Shown: positions 63,075-64,000 of the stretch, piece by piece | Layout of the letters: each line of letters starts with the position of its first letter | Position numbering within the stretch: position 1 is the stretch's first letter | Assembly (NCBI GenBank): GCA_964457945.1 | Contig: CAYWFX010000008.1 | Coordinates: 26,416-90,415, forward strand | Length of the DNA stretch: 64,000 bases | Origin: PHAA01 sp964457945 | GTDB taxonomy: Bacteria > Bacillota > Syntrophomonadia > Syntrophomonadales > Syntrophomonadaceae | Reading direction: 5' to 3' | Position numbers and translations under genes: made by a program | Notes under the pieces: generated by a model | What the model was told of the DNA's origin: nothing | The model's input: the letters and a program-made list of their open reading frames with translations, nothing else | Databases searched by the model: none

Positions 63075-64000
63075 ATGAAGATGGCAAGGACAAACAAAAC
63101 AAGGAATATAACCTTTTTAAGCACATATCCTCCACGGGGATGCGGGTTGGCCACATTTACGGAGGATTTGGTAAACGAAATTGATAAAATTGGTCTATTC
63201 CGACCGAACGTGATTGCGGTTACTAATACGGAAGAATACGAGGACTCGCGGGTGGTAGCCAAACTTAGCCAGAACAACCGAGCCAGTTATTTCCAGACTG
63301 CCCGTTGGGCAAACACCCATACCGAATTACTGGTTATAGAGCATGAATATGGGATATTTGGCGGGGAGTGTGGCGAATACATTATCGATTTAGTCAGGAA
63401 TTTGACGATACCATTTATCATCACGACGCACACAGTGCTGATGACCCCATCCCCAAAACAACTGCTAGTTCTGCGCGAGCTCGGAAGACTAAGCACGATG
63501 GTGGTGACGATGGCAGAAAGTGCAGTCCCGCTATTGATCAATACCTATGGTATCGAGCCAAGCAAAATAGTGGTCATTCCTCATGGTGTTCCGAGCCTGC
63601 TGGTTAAGCCTCGGGAAGAACTTAAAGTTAGATATGGCTTAGATAACCAACAGGTCGTTAGCAGCTTCGGTCTCATAAGCCCGGCTAAGGGGCTCGAGTA
63701 TGGGATTGAAGCGGTTGCGAAGCTGCTGCCGGAACACGAAAACCTAGTATACCTCATTCTGGGCAAAACTCATCCAGGCGTAAAGGAGCAAAATGGCGAA
63801 AGCTACAGGGATAGTCTAATTAGTTTGGCGGAACGTCTAGGTGTAAGGGATAATATAAGGTTTATCGACAAGTACCTGACGCAAGAAGAAGTGATTACTT
63901 ATCTCAAATTGTCTGACATATATATGACGCCGTATCTGTCCAAAGAACAGGCGGTCAGCGGGACATTGGCGTACGCTGTGGGATGCGGGCGGGTCGTCGT
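63075..64000 (+). CDS. GT4-type glycosyltransferase, 3' end missing
   Basis: The frame stays open from ATG 63075 to the end of the window (about 308 codons). The N-terminal part has F-L-S-T-Y-P-P-R-G-C-G-L-A-T-F-T and the middle I-E-H-E-Y-G-I-F-G-G. The C-terminal Rossmann half begins V-V-S-S-F-G-L-I-S-P-A-K-G, typical of GT4 enzymes; the E-x7-E donor motif would lie near or beyond the window end. Homologues of this shape often act on mannose-type glycans and occur beside GH130 genes, which would tie it to the fusion at 47028. That link is inference. GAGGGG lies upstream of ATG 63075. Confidence 0.85.
   Translation, partial: MKMARTNKTRNITFLSTYPPRGCGLATFTEDLVNEIDKIGLFRPNVIAVTNTEEYEDSRVVAKLSQNNRASYFQTARWANTHTELLVIEHEYGIFGGECGEYIIDLVRNLTIPFIITTHTVLMTPSPKQLLVLRELGRLSTMVVTMAESAVPLLINTYGIEPSKIVVIPHGVPSLLVKPREELKVRYGLDNQQVVSSFGLISPAKGLEYGIEAVAKLLPEHENLVYLILGKTHPGVKEQNGESYRDSLISLAERLGVRDNIRFIDKYLTQEEVITYLKLSDIYMTPYLSKEQAVSGTLAYAVGCGRVV

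Noticed and set aside
1..64000. rRNA or tRNA genes
   Set aside because: No rRNA sequence and no cloverleaf with conserved T-loop and CCA-end features was noticed in the intergenic regions.

Overview
This window looks like part of a draft genome of an anaerobic, Gram-positive bacterium of the Clostridia (Firmicutes), perhaps near the Syntrophomonadaceae or Peptococcaceae. The taxonomic placement is inference. The supporting signs are strong AGGAGG-type ribosome binding sites with frequent TTG and GTG starts, an oxygen-sensitive glycyl-radical pyruvate formate-lyase, an FmdE protein, and Gram-positive wall genes (D,D-carboxypeptidase, LytR-CpsA-Psr protein, sortase, S-layer homology domains, SdpRI, YtxH proteins). 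Two runs of exactly 100 N are scaffold gaps inside repetitive surface-protein genes.

Region by region. 1-6.7 kb: the end of a DUF1648 protein, an MFS transporter, and a minus-strand operon TetR-HlyD-ATPase-permease-permease resembling CecR/YbhGFSR exporters, whose only ATPase looks degenerate. 6.9-14 kb: pyruvate formate-lyase diverging from glutamate dehydrogenase, which is followed by a large ATP-grasp/nucleotidyltransferase fusion. 14-22.9 kb: an ABC-F protein, then a minus-strand operon FmdE-methyltransferase-solute binding protein-two permeases-fused double ATPase, preceded by a leader with a terminator hairpin next to the first ribosome binding site. 22.9-26.5 kb: small membrane and lipoprotein genes, a CPBP protease and an autoregulated sdpRI pair. 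26.6-33.6 kb: an acetyltransferase, a probable glycosyltransferase and a nagA-nagB-nagK-GH20 amino-sugar operon. 33.7-41.4 kb: a broken heavy-metal-domain gene, dacF, ygiQ-hflX, an LCP protein and a flavin reductase. 41.6-43.2 kb: an IS110-family element with a long upstream non-coding segment that may encode a bridge RNA. 43.2-52.1 kb: secreted proteins, a VOC protein, oligoendopeptidase F, an 1179-residue glycosyltransferase/GH130 fusion and a stalk-like surface protein. 52.1-54.2 kb: mostly non-coding, AT-rich, with a diverged pair of repeats and a tandem 12-mer repeat. 54.2-64 kb: a TetR regulator, two tandem DUF3494 (ice-binding-like) surface proteins with different anchors (SLH versus sortase signal), their sortase, duplicated YtxH genes, small membrane proteins and a truncated GT4 glycosyltransferase.

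How it fits together: three themes recur. The first is cell-envelope building and recycling (dacF, LCP, GH20/NagK/NagB/NagA, sortase and adhesins, GT/GH130). The second is export and import (YbhGFSR-like exporter, Dpp/Nik-like importer). The third is anaerobic central metabolism (Pfl, Gdh). The best candidates for undescribed biology are the FmdE-methyltransferase-importer operon with its putative attenuator, the IS110 non-coding segment whose sequence matches the element end, the pair of differently anchored DUF3494 adhesins, and the two unusual multidomain proteins at 10.7-14.0 kb and 47.0-50.6 kb.
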